From assembly GCA_019425045.1 (NCBI GenBank), contig JAHYYI010000002.1, positions 46,057 through 110,056 on the forward strand: a stretch of 64,000 nt of DNA, read 5' to 3'. This document shows positions 54,245 to 64,000 of the stretch, one piece after another. The position numbers and the translations under genes were made by a program. The stretch is from Collinsella sp. (GTDB taxonomy: Bacteria; Actinomycetota; Coriobacteriia; Coriobacteriales; Coriobacteriaceae). The notes under the pieces were generated by a model that was given only the letters and a program-made list of their open reading frames with translations, had not been told where the DNA came from and did not search any database. Each line of letters begins with the position of its first letter. The stretch's first letter is position 1.

Positions 54245-56017
54245 TCAGTCGAGCTCGTGCGCACGCGCACCTTCGAACTGCATTCGATAGTAACGGGCAT
54301 AAGTGCCGCCACGGGCGAGAAGCTCCTCGTGCGTGCCACGCTCCACAACGCGACCATGCTCAACGGTCGCGATCTCATCGGCATGCTTAATGGTCGAAAG
54401 ACGGTGGGCGATGATAATCGTGGTGCGGCCGCGTGCCAGCTCTTCGAGCGACTCCTGCACCGCCTCCTCGCTCTCGTTATCCAAAGCACTCGTCGCCTCA
54501 TCCAAAATAAGGATCTTGGGGTTCTTGAGAAACACTCGCGCGATGGCAACACGCTGCTTCTGTCCGCCCGAAAGACGGCTGCCGCGCTCGCCCACGACCG
54601 TGTCATAACCCTGTGGAAGCGACTCGATAAAGGCATCGATGTTGGCGCGACGGGCGGCCTCGGCGATCTCTCCTGCCGTAGCGCCCGGCTTGCCGTAGGC
54701 GATGTTCTCGCCAATCGTGCCGTCAAACAGATAGACATCCTGCTGCACCAGGCCGATGGCGCGACGCAGGCTCTGCTGCGTCACATCGCGCACGTCCTGG
54801 CCGTCGATGCTAATGGATCCGGCAGCCACGTCATAAAAGCGCGGCAGCAGCGAACAGGTCGTGGACTTGCCACCGCCCGAAGGGCCAACCAAAGCGATGG
54901 TCTGCCCGGGCTTGATGGACAGATTCATATGGTCGATAACGGGACGCTCTTCGGCATCGCCCTCGCCCAGCTCAACGTCCTCGTAGTTAAAGCACACGTC
55001 GTGATATTCCACGGCGCCGGCAGTCACCTGCAGATCCGTGGCGCCCGGCTTGTCCTGGATATCCGGCACGGTCGAGAGCACCTCGTCCATACGCTTAAAG
55101 CCGGCGATAGCCTTCTGATACGTTTCGGCCGAATTGACGAGCGTCTCGAGCGGCGTGCAGAACAGCGAAATATAGAGTGCAAAGGTCGCCATATCGACCG
55201 CCTGCAGCTGTCCCTGGGCGACCAGCCAGCCGCCCAGCAGTACCACGATCACATAGAGCACACCCGAGAGCAGGCCATACGTCGCAGTATAGACGCCCAT
55301 GGCGTGATACATGTTTTCCTTGGACGAAAGGTAGCGATTGTTGGAGGCGCGGAACTTAGAGCGCTCGGTCTCCTCATTGGCAAAGCTCTTGACCACGCGC
55401 ATGCCCGCCAGCGAATCCTGCAGCTGCGCATTGATGCCGCTGATTTTTTTGCGATTGTCGCTAAAGACCTCGCGCAAGCGCATGTTCTGCCAAAACATGA
55501 TGACCGCAAACGCTGCTGTCACCACAGCCATGGCAAGCGCCAGCACCGGGGCGATGGTAAAGAGGATCACAAACGAGCCGATAATCTCGATGCCGCAGAT
55601 GATGATCCACTCGGGCACATGGTGCGCCGCCTCGCAGATATCGAACAGGTCGTTGACCACGCGGCTCATCATGTCGCCCGAGCTGTTGCGATCGAAGTAT
55701 GCAAAGCTAAAGCGCTCGTACTGATCGAACAGGTCCTCGCGCATCTTGGACTCCATGCGCGCGCCCATCACATGGCCCCAGTAGCTCACAAAGTAGCGGC
55801 AGGCGCAGCGGATGGCATACATCAGCACCAGTCCCACCGCAATCATACCGAGCGCCTGCATAATGGCAGCCTGACCCTGGGTAAACAACCCGCCGGTCAG
55901 ATTGCGCAGAATAATAGGAAACGCAAGGTCAATGGCAGCAAGCACCAGAGCACAAACAGTATCGGCAACAAAAAGCCCCGTCTGGGGCTCGTAATACGAG
56001 AGAAACCTTTTAAACAT
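54245..56017 (-). CDS. ABC exporter, fused permease-ATPase (MsbA/LmrA type)
   Basis: A 590-residue half-transporter: six-helix exporter domain (about 1-320) with YFDRNSSGDMMSRVVNDL, then an ATPase domain (about 345-585) with Walker A GPSGGGKST, Q-loop LVQQDVYLFDGTIGENIAYG, signature LSGGQKQR and Walker B ILILDEATSALDNESE. Probably a homodimer exporting a lipid, drug or peptide; substrate not readable. ATG 56017. Confidence 0.93.
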   Translation of the reverse strand: MFKRFLSYYEPQTGLFVADTVCALVLAAIDLAFPIILRNLTGGLFTQGQAAIMQALGMIAVGLVLMYAIRCACRYFVSYWGHVMGARMESKMREDLFDQYERFSFAYFDRNSSGDMMSRVVNDLFDICEAAHHVPEWIIICGIEIIGSFVILFTIAPVLALAMAVVTAAFAVIMFWQNMRLREVFSDNRKKISGINAQLQDSLAGMRVVKSFANEETERSKFRASNNRYLSSKENMYHAMGVYTATYGLLSGVLYVIVVLLGGWLVAQGQLQAVDMATFALYISLFCTPLETLVNSAETYQKAIAGFKRMDEVLSTVPDIQDKPGATDLQVTAGAVEYHDVCFNYEDVELGEGDAEERPVIDHMNLSIKPGQTIALVGPSGGGKSTTCSLLPRFYDVAAGSISIDGQDVRDVTQQSLRRAIGLVQQDVYLFDGTIGENIAYGKPGATAGEIAEAARRANIDAFIESLPQGYDTVVGERGSRLSGGQKQRVAIARVFLKNPKILILDEATSALDNESEEAVQESLEELARGRTTIIIAHRLSTIKHADEIATVEHGRVVERGTHEELLARGGTYARYYRMQFEGARAHELD

Positions 56018-56131
56018 GCAATCCTCGAAGAGAAATAAATAGCGTGAGAAATCCGGTTGAACCGGTCAGGCTGAAAACAAAGCGTCCCAACAAGCATAAC
56101 GCCGATGTTCTGGCAGCGTCAGCGAAAACGT

Positions 56132-56217
56132 CCCTAAGCGAGCAAGGTGCCTTGAAAGAGGAGCGACGCGTACTTCGGTACGCGAGCGACGATTGAAAGG
56201 CAGATTGCCGCTTAGGG
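56132..56217. repeat. 86-bp palindrome, copy 2 of the dispersed family
   Basis: Outer arms CCTAAGCG.../...CGCTTAGG, centre CGCGTAC-TTCG-GTACGCG (56167-56184), and flanks GAAAGAGGAGCG and AGCGACGATTGA identical or near-identical to 28830-28917. Lies between the Nudix gene's end and the ABC exporter start. Confidence 0.8.
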
Positions 56218-56264
56218 GCGTTTGCAGCGTCGACTCGTTACGCGGTTTGGTAAAACCGCGTAAC

Positions 56265-56960
56265 CTAGAGCTCGGCCCCACCCAAGCGGTGCGCGATGCT
56301 GTCGCAGGCAAGCGCGCCTACGACGGTCTTGGCGTCTTCGATCTTGCCGTCGAGTACGGCGTCGATCAGCTCGTGCAGCGGCACCAGGTCCACGTTGACA
56401 AACTCGTCATCATCGGGGTTGGGCGCATCAAACTCGAGCTTGGTAGCCAAGTAGATGTGGATGATCTCATCGCAAAAACCACAGGACGTGACAATCGACG
56501 TCAAAAAGCGAATACGACCAGCCCTAAAGCCCGTCTCCTCATGCAGTTCGCGCTTGGCGCAATCGAGCGGGTCCTCGCCTGGATCGAGCTTGCCGGCGGG
56601 AATCTCGACCGTCACGCGGTCGATGGCGGTGCGGTACTGACGCACCAGTACGATCTTGCCACTCTCGGTCAGCGCCACAACGGCCGCCGCACCCGGATGG
56701 CGAACGATATCGCGGGCGCTGCGGCGACCGTTGGGCAGCTCAACCTCAAGACGGTGGACGTCGAGGATCTTGCCCTTCCAGGCGCACTCCTCCGAAAGAA
56801 TCTTCTCGTGCAGCTCGGCATCGTGCGGGTCGTCGTCGCCCAGCACCAGCGCCGGCTCGTCAGCGACCTCGCCGCCAGGCTCGCCCTCGGCGTGCCCATA
56901 CACGCGGCTGTCCTCTTCGACGATCTGCGCGTCCACGAGCTCTTCGTTCTTCTCGTCCAT
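56265..56960 (-). CDS. Nudix hydrolase, ADP-ribose pyrophosphatase type
   Basis: A 231-residue hydrolase. The Nudix box GKLDPGEDPLDCAKRELHEETG is split here as GKLDPGEDPLDCAKREL and HEETG with the catalytic glutamates. Further motifs: VRQYRTAIDRVTVEIPAG and FCDEIIHIYLATKL, as in ADP-ribose pyrophosphatases. An acidic N-terminal extension of about 55 residues is unusual. The start is ATG 56960 (MDEKNEEL), 9 bases after GAGAGGA; ATG 56969 abuts that site. It follows purD by 21 bases. Confidence 0.9.
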   Translation of the reverse strand: MDEKNEELVDAQIVEEDSRVYGHAEGEPGGEVADEPALVLGDDDPHDAELHEKILSEECAWKGKILDVHRLEVELPNGRRSARDIVRHPGAAAVVALTESGKIVLVRQYRTAIDRVTVEIPAGKLDPGEDPLDCAKRELHEETGFRAGRIRFLTSIVTSCGFCDEIIHIYLATKLEFDAPNPDDDEFVNVDLVPLHELIDAVLDGKIEDAKTVVGALACDSIAHRLGGAEL

Positions 56961-56981
56961 CCGTCTCATTCCTCTCGGATT

Positions 56982-58286
56982 TTAGGCATCCCAGGCGTCG
57001 CGGCCGCGCAGCGCGCGCAGGCCGATGTCGTGACGCAGGGTCTTGCCCTCAAAATCAATCTTCTCGCAGGCCTCGTAGGCAAGGTTGCGGGCGTTCTCAA
57101 ACGTATCGCCCAGCGCGGTCACGGCAAGCACGCGGCCACCATTGGTCACGAGCTGGCCGTCCACCACGGCAGTGCCCGCGTGGTACACGGTCACGTTCTC
57201 CATGGCCTCGGCATCGGCGATACCGGTAATGACCTTGCCTTTCTCGTAGCTGCCGGGATAACCCGCACTCGTCAGGACAACGGCCACGGCCCACTCGTCG
57301 CGCCAGTCGAGTTCAATCTGATCGAGCTCGCAGTTGGCGCAGGCGAGCATGACCTCGACCAGGTCGTTCTTAAGGCGCGGCAGAACGACCTGCGTCTCGG
57401 GGTCGCCAAAGCGGGCATTGAACTCCAGCACCTTGGGGCCGGCAGGCGTGAGCATAAAGCCGCCGTACAGGCAGCCGCGGTAGTCGATACCCTCGGCAGC
57501 GAGCTCGGCCACGGTCTGCTCCATGACCTTCACCATGGTGGCGTGCTCCTCGTCAGTCACGATGGGCACCGGGCTGTAGACGCCCATGCCGCCGGTGTTG
57601 GGACCAAGGTCGCCCTCAAGCGCGCGCTTGTGGTCCTGCGAGGTGGCCATGGGGCGCACGGTCTTGCCGTCGGTAAAGGCCAGCAGCGAGCACTCGGGAC
57701 CAACGAGCATCTCCTCGATAACCACGGTGTTGCCGGCATCGCCAAAGGTGCCGCCAAAGCACTCGCGCACGGCCTCCTCGGCCTGCTCAAGTTCGGTCGC
57801 CACGATAACGCCCTTGCCTGCGGCAAGGCCGTCGGCCTTGACGACCAGCGGGGCGCCTTGCTCGCGTACGTAGGCGAGAGCCGAAGCCTCGTCGGTAAAC
57901 GAGCCGTAGGCTGCCGTCGGAATGCCCGCACGCTCCATGAGCTGCTTGGAGAACAGCTTGGAGCCCTCCATCTGGGCGCCCTCGGCACCCGGGCCAAAGC
58001 AGGGAATACCCGCCGCGCGCACGGCGTCGGCCACGCCCGCCACGAGCGGAGCCTCGGGGCCAATTACCACGAGTCCGCATCCGTGGCTCTGCGCAAACGC
58101 CGCCACGGCCGCAGGATCGCAGTCGTCGAGAACAACGTTCTCGCCGCAGCTCGCGGTGCCGCCGTTGCCCGGCGCGATGTAGAGCTTGCCGGCGCGCGGT
58201 GATGCTGCGAGCTTGGCTGCCAAAGCATGCTCACGGCCGCCGCTGCCCAACAACAGGATGTCGATGGTTTGAGTGTCCGCCTTCAA
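56982..58286 (-). CDS. purD: Phosphoribosylamine-glycine ligase
   Basis: PurD joins glycine to phosphoribosylamine, the second purine step. The 434-residue ATP-grasp enzyme has [60 protein letters not shown] and [12 protein letters not shown]. The start is TTG 58286 ([11 protein letters not shown]), chosen because GGAGG lies 5 bases upstream; the frame continues to 58454 only as a shadow. Follows purA by about 118 bases with a hairpin between. Confidence 0.94.
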   Translation of the reverse strand: MKADTQTIDILLLGSGGREHALAAKLAASPRAGKLYIAPGNGGTASCGENVVLDDCDPAAVAAFAQSHGCGLVVIGPEAPLVAGVADAVRAAGIPCFGPGAEGAQMEGSKLFSKQLMERAGIPTAAYGSFTDEASALAYVREQGAPLVVKADGLAAGKGVIVATELEQAEEAVRECFGGTFGDAGNTVVIEEMLVGPECSLLAFTDGKTVRPMATSQDHKRALEGDLGPNTGGMGVYSPVPIVTDEEHATMVKVMEQTVAELAAEGIDYRGCLYGGFMLTPAGPKVLEFNARFGDPETQVVLPRLKNDLVEVMLACANCELDQIELDWRDEWAVAVVLTSAGYPGSYEKGKVITGIADAEAMENVTVYHAGTAVVDGQLVTNGGRVLAVTALGDTFENARNLAYEACEKIDFEGKTLRHDIGLRALRGRDAWDA

Positions 58287-58340
58287 GGGTGCCTCCTCTA
58301 TGGATGAATGGCCCGCTCCGCGCGAGCCCCTTGCAAGCAA

Positions 58341-58382
58341 ATATACCCCTCGGCCGCCCACCCGGGCTGCAAAGGGGTATAT
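58341..58382. promoter_or_regulatory. Hairpin between purA and purD
   Basis: ATATACCCCT (58341-58350) and AGGGGTATAT (58373-58382) form a perfect 10-bp stem around a GC-rich loop that can extend it. No T-run follows, so processing, attenuation or mRNA stabilisation are more likely than termination. Confidence 0.5.
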
Positions 58383-58404
58383 CGCAATAACCAAATAGTC
58401 CCGA

Positions 58405-59700
<1,296 letters not shown>

Positions 59701-59784
59701 TTACATTCATGGCCTGTCTACGCGCCACGCCGGCACGCAGAAGCACAAAACATTCCCAGTATACCCGTGCAACGGGCGCCTGTC

Positions 59785-61176
59785 CTACTCCTCGGCATGT
59801 GCCCCATCAAGCTCATAGAACTTGGTGGATGCCGGCAGGAACATCAGGTCGACGTCGCCGATCGGGCCCGAACGGTTCTTGGCCACGACGATACGCGTAA
59901 CGCCCTCGTCGGGTCGATCGTCGCGCGAGGCCTCGGCCTCGTCCGCGGAGCGGTCCAAGAACATAACGATATCGGCGTCCTGCTCGATGGAGCCCGATTC
60001 ACGAAGGTCGGAAAGCTGCGGGCGCTTGCCGGTACGGGATTCGACCTGACGCGAGAGCTGCGACAGCGCGATGAGTGGGATCTTGAGCTCCTTGGCCATG
60101 ATCTTCAGACCACGCGACATCTCGGAGACCTCGACGGTACGGCTCTCGGAGCGGCGTCCCGGCGGAGGACTCACCAGCTGCAGGTAGTCCAGGATGATGA
60201 TGGCCTTCTCCTTGTTATGGAGCATGCGACGGCTCTTGGCGCGAATCTCGGTCACTGTGGTGCCGGGCGTATCGTCAATCAGAATATCCAGCTTGGATAA
60301 GGTCTGCGTGGCCTCGTTGATATTGGCCCACTGCTCGGGGCTAATGCGGCCCATGCGGAAATCACTGATCGAGATCATGGCATAGGCGCAAATCAGACGC
60401 TGGGCAATTTCCTTGCCCGACATCTCCAGCGAGAAGAAGCCGACGGTATAACCAGCAGCGGCAGCGTTAAGTGCCAGGTTCAGAGCGAACGACGTCTTAC
60501 CTACAGCAGGACGGGCGCCGATGATGATGAGCTGGCCCTCGCGGAAGCCCATGAGCATGCGGTCGAGCGACGGGAAGCCCGTGGGCACGCCCGCAGCCTG
60601 GCCACCGGCCTGGCACACTTCCTCGGCCTCGTTATAGGCCTCGACCATAAACTCGGTCAGCGTCTTGTAGCTCGACTTGACCTCGCGCGCCGTAACCTTG
60701 AGCAGCTTGCTCTCGGCCAGCTCGACAACCTCTTTGGTGTCGGTGGGGGCGTTATATGCCAGCGCGTTGATCTCGTTGGTGGCGCCGATCAGCTCACGCA
60801 GCATCGAATCGCGGCGAACGATGGCGGCATGGTGCTGCCAGTTGACGAGCGACAGGGTCTGACCCATCAACTCCAAAATATACGCTTCGCCGCCCACGGC
60901 ATCGAGCTTGTTGATGCTTCGCAGATAATCGATCAGCGAGATGGAGTCGATGGGAATGCGGCTGTTGTACATATCGACCATCGCGGTATAGATGGTCTTA
61001 TGAATGGGCCGGTAGAAGTCATCGGGCTGCAGCTCGACCTGGGCCTCTTCGACCACCTCGGGCGATAGCAGCATAGCGGCCAGTACATTGGCCTCTGCAT
61101 CTTGGTTTTGGGGAAGACCCAACTTTGAGCCGCGGTCCTCAACCGTCAGCCCGGTCTCCCTATCGTCATATGCCAT
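59785..61176 (-). CDS. dnaB: Replicative DNA helicase
   Basis: DnaB unwinds DNA at the replication fork as a hexamer. The 463-residue protein has an N-terminal helical domain (LPQNQDAEANVLAAMLLSPE), then a RecA-like domain with GVPTGFPSLDRMLMGF, Walker A GARPAVGKTS, Walker B AIIILDYLQLV, LSRQVESRTGKRPQLSDLRE and QDADIVMFL. No intein is present. The start is ATG 61176 with GAGGA upstream; longer frames to 61188 are unlikely. Located downstream of rplI, the common order rpsF-ssb-rpsR-rplI-dnaB. Confidence 0.97.
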   Translation of the reverse strand: MAYDDRETGLTVEDRGSKLGLPQNQDAEANVLAAMLLSPEVVEEAQVELQPDDFYRPIHKTIYTAMVDMYNSRIPIDSISLIDYLRSINKLDAVGGEAYILELMGQTLSLVNWQHHAAIVRRDSMLRELIGATNEINALAYNAPTDTKEVVELAESKLLKVTAREVKSSYKTLTEFMVEAYNEAEEVCQAGGQAAGVPTGFPSLDRMLMGFREGQLIIIGARPAVGKTSFALNLALNAAAAGYTVGFFSLEMSGKEIAQRLICAYAMISISDFRMGRISPEQWANINEATQTLSKLDILIDDTPGTTVTEIRAKSRRMLHNKEKAIIILDYLQLVSPPPGRRSESRTVEVSEMSRGLKIMAKELKIPLIALSQLSRQVESRTGKRPQLSDLRESGSIEQDADIVMFLDRSADEAEASRDDRPDEGVTRIVVAKNRSGPIGDVDLMFLPASTKFYELDGAHAEE

Positions 61177-61337
61177 GAGCATCCTCATTCATATCGCTTG
61201 CGAGCATCCATAGTATCAGCCACGGTCCCAAAACGCGCCGCGCGCCGCCAATCATCACCGAACCAAACGGATGAACGGTCCTGTATATAGGACTTCGACG
61301 CAACGTTCACCATGACACTCACTCAGCGCAAAAAAAC

Positions 61338-61371
61338 AAAAGGGCGCCCTGGTTTCCCAGAGCGCCCTTCT
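61338..61371 (-). terminator. Terminator after rplI
   Basis: On the minus strand AAGGGCGCTCTGG/CCAGGGCGCCCTT (one mismatch) with loop GAAA is followed by TTGTTTTTTT. Confidence 0.8.
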
Positions 61372-61401
61372 TAGAACAAGATTGTTGCGTTGCAGCAAAT
61401 G

Positions 61402-61941
61402 CTACTCGGCAGCAGCCTCAGTCTCGACCTCGGCGGTCTCGGCCTCGGCGACCTCAGCGGCCTCCTCGACCTCAGCCTCGGCAGCGAGCTCCTCGGCGGT
61501 AACGCCGACGAGAACGACAACCTCGGCCTTGATCTCGCGGTACAGCGAGATGGCAACGGTGTGGGCACCGGCAACCTTGATGGGCTTACCGAGCTCGACG
61601 CGCTTGCGGTCGATGTCCATACCGAGCTGAGCCTTGATGGCGTCAGCGATCATAGCGGCGGTAACGGAGCCAAAGAGGATGCCCTCGTCGCCGACCTTGA
61701 CGTCAACGGTGACCGTCTTGCCCTCGAAGGCAGCCTTGGTCTCGTTGGCGGTAGCCAGACGGACGGCCTCGCGCTTGGCGATGTTGTTTCGACGCTCGTC
61801 AAGCTGCTTGAGGTTGCCCTTGGTGGCGGCAACAGCGAGCTTCTTGGGGAACAGGAAGTTCTCAGCGTAACCCTGAGCGACCTCTACGACGTCACCCTCG
61901 CCGCCCTTGCCCTTGATCTCATCGAGAAGAATAACCTTCAT
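61402..61941 (-). CDS. rplI: 50S ribosomal protein L9
   Basis: A 179-residue L9: N-terminal domain MKVILLDEIKGKGGEGDVV and YAENFLFPKKLAVAATKGN, a connecting helix, and a C-terminal domain from about residue 80. An extra tail of about 30 residues made of Ala, Glu and Val is unlike most L9 proteins. ATG 61941. Last gene of rpsF-ssb-rpsR-rplI. Confidence 0.95.
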   Translation of the reverse strand: MKVILLDEIKGKGGEGDVVEVAQGYAENFLFPKKLAVAATKGNLKQLDERRNNIAKREAVRLATANETKAAFEGKTVTVDVKVGDEGILFGSVTAAMIADAIKAQLGMDIDRKRVELGKPIKVAGAHTVAISLYREIKAEVVVLVGVTAEELAAEAEVEEAAEVAEAETAEVETEAAAE

Positions 61942-61956
61942 GATGCGTCTCCCTTC

Positions 61957-62223
61957 TTAGCCGCGGTCGCGGTTGCCACGAGAGGAAACCACGGGGACGG
62001 TGTACGGCAGGAGAGCCATCTCGCGGGCGCGCTTGATGGCGTTGGCGATGTCATGCTGATGCTGCGTGCAAGCGCCAGTGACGCGACGGGGCTTGATCTT
62101 GCCACGGTCGGTCATGTACTTACGGAGAAGCTGAGTGTCCTTATAGTCGATGAACTCAGTGTTCTCCTTGCAGAACTGGCAGTACTTACGACGCGGCTGA
62201 CGTGCAGAAAAATCATTAGCCAT
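61957..62223 (-). CDS. rpsR: 30S ribosomal protein S18
   Basis: An 88-residue S18 with [35 protein letters not shown] and [20 protein letters not shown]. It keeps the C-x2-C pair of the zinc-binding S18 form. The start is ATG 62223 with GAAAGGT upstream; a longer frame to 62274 is a shadow. Binds S6 in the small subunit. Confidence 0.96.
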   Translation of the reverse strand: MANDFSARQPRRKYCQFCKENTEFIDYKDTQLLRKYMTDRGKIKPRRVTGACTQHQHDIANAIKRAREMALLPYTVPVVSSRGNRDRG

Positions 62224-62294
62224 GTCAAAATACCTTTCATTTGGCAACTTCGGCGAACCGAAGCCGCCTCTCACTCAAAAATAGGTGAACACCC

Positions 62295-62747
62295 TTAGAA
62301 CGGGATGTCCTCATCGTAGACGTCGACCGCGGGAGGTGTGGCCACCGGTGCGGCAGGACGTGCTGCGGGCGCGGGAGCTGCGGGGGCGTAACCGCCCTGA
62401 TCGTAGCCACCCTGGCCACCACGGGAGCTCATAAACTCGATCTCATCGACGATGACCTCAAGCTTGCTCCGGCGCTGGCCGTCGCGCTCCCAAGAGCTGT
62501 AGCGCAGCTTGCCCTCGATCGCGACCTTGTTTCCCTTTGCCAGGAAACGGCTCACGGCCTCGGCGCGGGTGCCGAACATAGTGCAGTCGACAAAGTTGGG
62601 ATAGTCCTCCCACTCGCCAGTCTGCGCGTTACGGCGACGATCGTTGACGGCGACGCCAAAGGACAGAACCTGGGTTCCGCCGGCGGTGGCGCGCAGCTCG
62701 GGATCGCGGGTGAGGTTACCGGTGATGTTCACTCGATTGATGCTCAT
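62295..62747 (-). CDS. ssb: Single-stranded DNA-binding protein
   Basis: A 150-residue SSB: OB-fold (about 1-110) beginning INRVNITGNLTRDPELRATA, with VDCTMFGTRAEAVSRFLAKG and VAIEGKLRYSSWERDGQRRS. The Gly/Ala/Pro-rich tail ends DEDIPF, the acidic tip that recruits partners. ATG 62747. Between rpsF and rpsR, as in most bacteria. Confidence 0.97.
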   Translation of the reverse strand: MSINRVNITGNLTRDPELRATAGGTQVLSFGVAVNDRRRNAQTGEWEDYPNFVDCTMFGTRAEAVSRFLAKGNKVAIEGKLRYSSWERDGQRRSKLEVIVDEIEFMSSRGGQGGYDQGGYAPAAPAPAARPAAPVATPPAVDVYDEDIPF

Positions 62748-62795
62748 AACTCACTACTTCCTCTTGGGGCACAAGCCCAGTCCAAAACGACAGTC

Positions 62796-63089
62796 TTACT
62801 CCTGGTCGTCGCGACGGACGATCATGTGGCGGACCACAGCGTCGGTGATGCGCAGGACGCGATCAAGCTCGGCGATCTGGGTAGGATCTGCGTGGAAGTT
62901 GATGAGGGTGTAGTCACCATCGGTGAGGTCGTTGATCTCGTAGGCGAGCTTGCGCTTGCCCCACTCGTCAACGGAGTCGACCTTGCCAGCGCCCTCAGCG
63001 ATCGTGGTATCGATACGCTTCATAACAGCGAGACGAGTCTCGGGGTCGAGCGACGGGTCAACAAAGAACAGCAGTTCATAAGCCTTCAT
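62796..63089 (-). CDS. rpsF: 30S ribosomal protein S6
   Basis: A 97-residue S6 with MKAYELLFFVDPSLDPETRL, VDEWGKRKLAYEINDL, DGDYTLINFHAD and RVLRITDAVVRHMIVR. The start is ATG 63089 with GAGGAGGTG 6 bases upstream; the frame extends to 63110 without support. First gene of its operon, preceded by a leader hairpin and a good promoter. Confidence 0.97.
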   Translation of the reverse strand: MKAYELLFFVDPSLDPETRLAVMKRIDTTIAEGAGKVDSVDEWGKRKLAYEINDLTDGDYTLINFHADPTQIAELDRVLRITDAVVRHMIVRRDDQE

Positions 63090-63115
63090 ATTGTCACCTC
63101 CTCTGGGCAAATGTG

Positions 63116-63144
63116 GCTTCAGGTCGTGAAGGTGCGCCTGAAGC
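63116..63144 (-). promoter_or_regulatory. rpsF leader hairpin, candidate S6:S18 autoregulatory element
   Basis: GCTTCAGG (minus strand) pairs with CCTGAAGC around a 13-base loop, 27 bases before the rpsF start. Many bacteria carry an S6:S18-binding structured leader here; the identity is inferred from position. Confidence 0.45.
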
Positions 63145-63160
63145 AGGAAAAGACTTGGTA

Positions 63161-63189
63161 ATAATATCTTTCAACCTCCTAGGCTGCAA
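63161..63189 (-). promoter_or_regulatory. Promoter of the rpsF operon
   Basis: Minus-strand TTGCAG (63184-63189) and TATTAT (63161-63166) are spaced 17 bases apart, a good sigma-70 type match. The rest of the 63190-63550 gap shows no convincing gene. Confidence 0.7.
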
Positions 63190-63550
63190 GAATATGCAGC
63201 TACAACCTCATGACCTCCACATATGCCCATGCTTACACAGCACTTCATGCGCGTTCTAACCAAATGCCGACCAAGAACTTGACGGATTTGTGGACAAGAT
63301 ACGGTGCCACGGGGACAAACTGGGTTAAGTCGCAGGTCAGCGGGCGCATGGTTGTGGTCGCAAAATACATACCAGTGGCTCACAGCACCACCCAAAGATT
63401 TTTAAATTCATTGCCGAGTCACTTATGAATACCCCTTTTGAACAATTGAGTTAATCAACCACGCTGGTCGGAAGGCGTTTTTTGGTACCTCAAACCCCAC
63501 TGCAACGCCAAGCGCGGTCAAGCGCTTTAAAAAATGCCAACTTTTCTGTT

Positions 63551-63578
63551 TGCACTTTGCGATTCCTCGTGTATACTG
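63551..63578 (+). promoter_or_regulatory. Promoter of the tRNA-Ser genes
   Basis: TTGCAC (63551-63556) and TATACT (63573-63578) are spaced 16 bases apart, 16 bases before the first tRNA. Confidence 0.65.
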
Positions 63579-63594
63579 ACTTTCGCATTTAACG

Positions 63595-63684
63595 GAGAGT
63601 TGTCCGAGTGGCCGAAGGAGCACGATTGGAAATCGTGTAGGCGTCAAAAGCGTCTCCAGGGTTCAAATCCCTGACTCTCCGCCA
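63595..63684 (+). tRNA. tRNA-Ser (GGA)
   Basis: A 90-nt class II tRNA with acceptor GGAGAGT/ACTCTCC, anticodon loop holding GGA (GATTGGAAATC), a long variable arm and encoded GCCA end. Confidence 0.95.
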
Positions 63685-63690
63685 GTTAAT

Positions 63691-63725
63691 TCCAAAGCAG
63701 GCCTTTGAGCCTGCTTTGTTTTTAC
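63691..63725 (+). terminator. Hairpin/terminator between the two tRNA-Ser genes
   Basis: AAAGCAGGC and GCCTGCTTT form a perfect stem followed by GTTTTT. Confidence 0.75.
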
Positions 63726-63732
63726 CCCACGC

Positions 63733-63823
63733 GGAGGGGTGGCAGAGTGGTTGAATGCGGCGGTCTCGAAAACCGTTTGGCCTGTATAAGGTCACGAGGG
63801 TTCGAATCCCTCCTCCTCCGCCA
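63733..63823 (+). tRNA. tRNA-Ser (CGA)
   Basis: A 91-nt class II tRNA with acceptor GGAGGGG/CTCCTCC, anticodon loop CTCGAAA (CGA), a long variable arm and encoded GCCA end. Confidence 0.95.
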
Positions 63824-63833
63824 TTTTGGTTGA

Positions 63834-63862
63834 AAAAGCTCCCAACAACGGGAGCTTTTTTG
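63834..63862 (+). terminator. Terminator after tRNA-Ser (CGA)
   Basis: AAAAGCTCCC and GGGAGCTTTT with loop AACAAC, followed by a T-run. Confidence 0.85.
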
Positions 63863-63887
63863 TTTTGAGTCCCTAACAAGCAAATAC

Positions 63888-63912
63888 GGCGGAGGAGGAG
63901 GGATTCGAACCC
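63888..63912 (-). repeat. Inverted copy of the tRNA-Ser (CGA) 3' end
   Basis: The 25 bases are the exact reverse complement of 63798-63822, the T-arm and acceptor end of the tRNA-Ser gene. No tRNA body is attached. Beyond it (63925-64000) lie two more hairpins (CGCGCC/GGCGCG and CGGTCGGC/GCCGACCG). Confidence 0.8.
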
Positions 63913-64000
63913 GCCAGGGCGCGGAGCGTAAAGAAAACGCGCCTGTGGCGCGTTTTTAGCGCAGCGCGGTCGGCGTAAGCCGACCGGATAAATTTTGAGC

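Noticed and set aside
63171..63428. Short frames on both strands between rpsF and tRNA-Ser
   Set aside because: No ribosome-binding site and no recognisable sequence; the region holds the rpsF promoter.
63888..63912. Third tRNA gene on the minus strand
   Set aside because: Only the T-arm and acceptor end are present; no D-arm or anticodon arm can be drawn.

Overview
The window looks like chromosome of a high-GC anaerobic Coriobacteriia member, most likely Collinsella or a close relative. This rests on base composition, Shine-Dalgarno-led genes, NfnAB-type bifurcating oxidoreductase genes, mannose-family PTS genes, a folP-folK fusion, a class B sortase, and many intergenic palindromic repeats. 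The assignment is an inference from gene content; no database was searched.

Region by region. 1-6153 (minus): a giant secreted repeat protein running off the left edge, split by a 9-G tract just after the signal peptide and by a second frameshift near 1478. 6430-10810: a small integrative element with a DnaC-like loader, an HTH protein and an excisionase on the minus strand, and an unknown zinc-ribbon protein and a tyrosine integrase on the plus strand. It abuts an initiator tRNA-Met at 10820-10896. 11.1-18.1 kb: coaX, an AAA/DUF4143 ATPase bracketed by three copies of one palindrome, a degenerate biotin-ligase-like protein, folP-folK, a sirtuin and exonuclease III. 18.1-21.5 kb: an ECF transporter operon (T, fused A-A, S). 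21.6-27.7 kb (plus): glmU, prs, pth and an NfnA/NfnB pair. 28.1-32.0 kb (minus): a cytidylate-kinase-like protein and a polar amino-acid ABC transporter. 32.3-35.5 kb: yqeY, a PrsA-like foldase, a PTS EIIA and a PIN toxin-antitoxin pair. 35.6-43 kb: purF-purM-purN, a CmpB-type membrane protein, a MoaE-like protein, sortase B and purE. 43-48 kb: MarR, a small membrane protein, a mannose-family PTS operon and a divergent GntR regulator. 48.3-53 kb: carA-carB. 53.3-61.2 kb: a membrane protein, an ABC exporter, a Nudix hydrolase, purD, purA and dnaB. 61.4-63.1 kb: rpsF-ssb-rpsR-rplI. The window ends with two tRNA-Ser genes and an inverted copy of a tRNA-Ser tail.

Purine synthesis dominates the metabolic content (prs, purF, purM, purN, purE, purD, purA). 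Pyrimidine/arginine entry (carAB), folate (folP-folK) and cell-wall precursor synthesis (glmU) accompany it.

The most unusual material is in the intergenic DNA. Several families of long hairpins recur: a motif alternating in orientation every 40 bp (27.8-28.0 kb), a perfect 35-bp inverted repeat beside a 48-bp tandem repeat (32.0-32.2 kb), a recurring GGGGACAG module, nested ~100-bp palindromes at three loci, and a shared ~88-bp palindrome at two loci. The poly-G tract is a strong candidate phase-variation switch.
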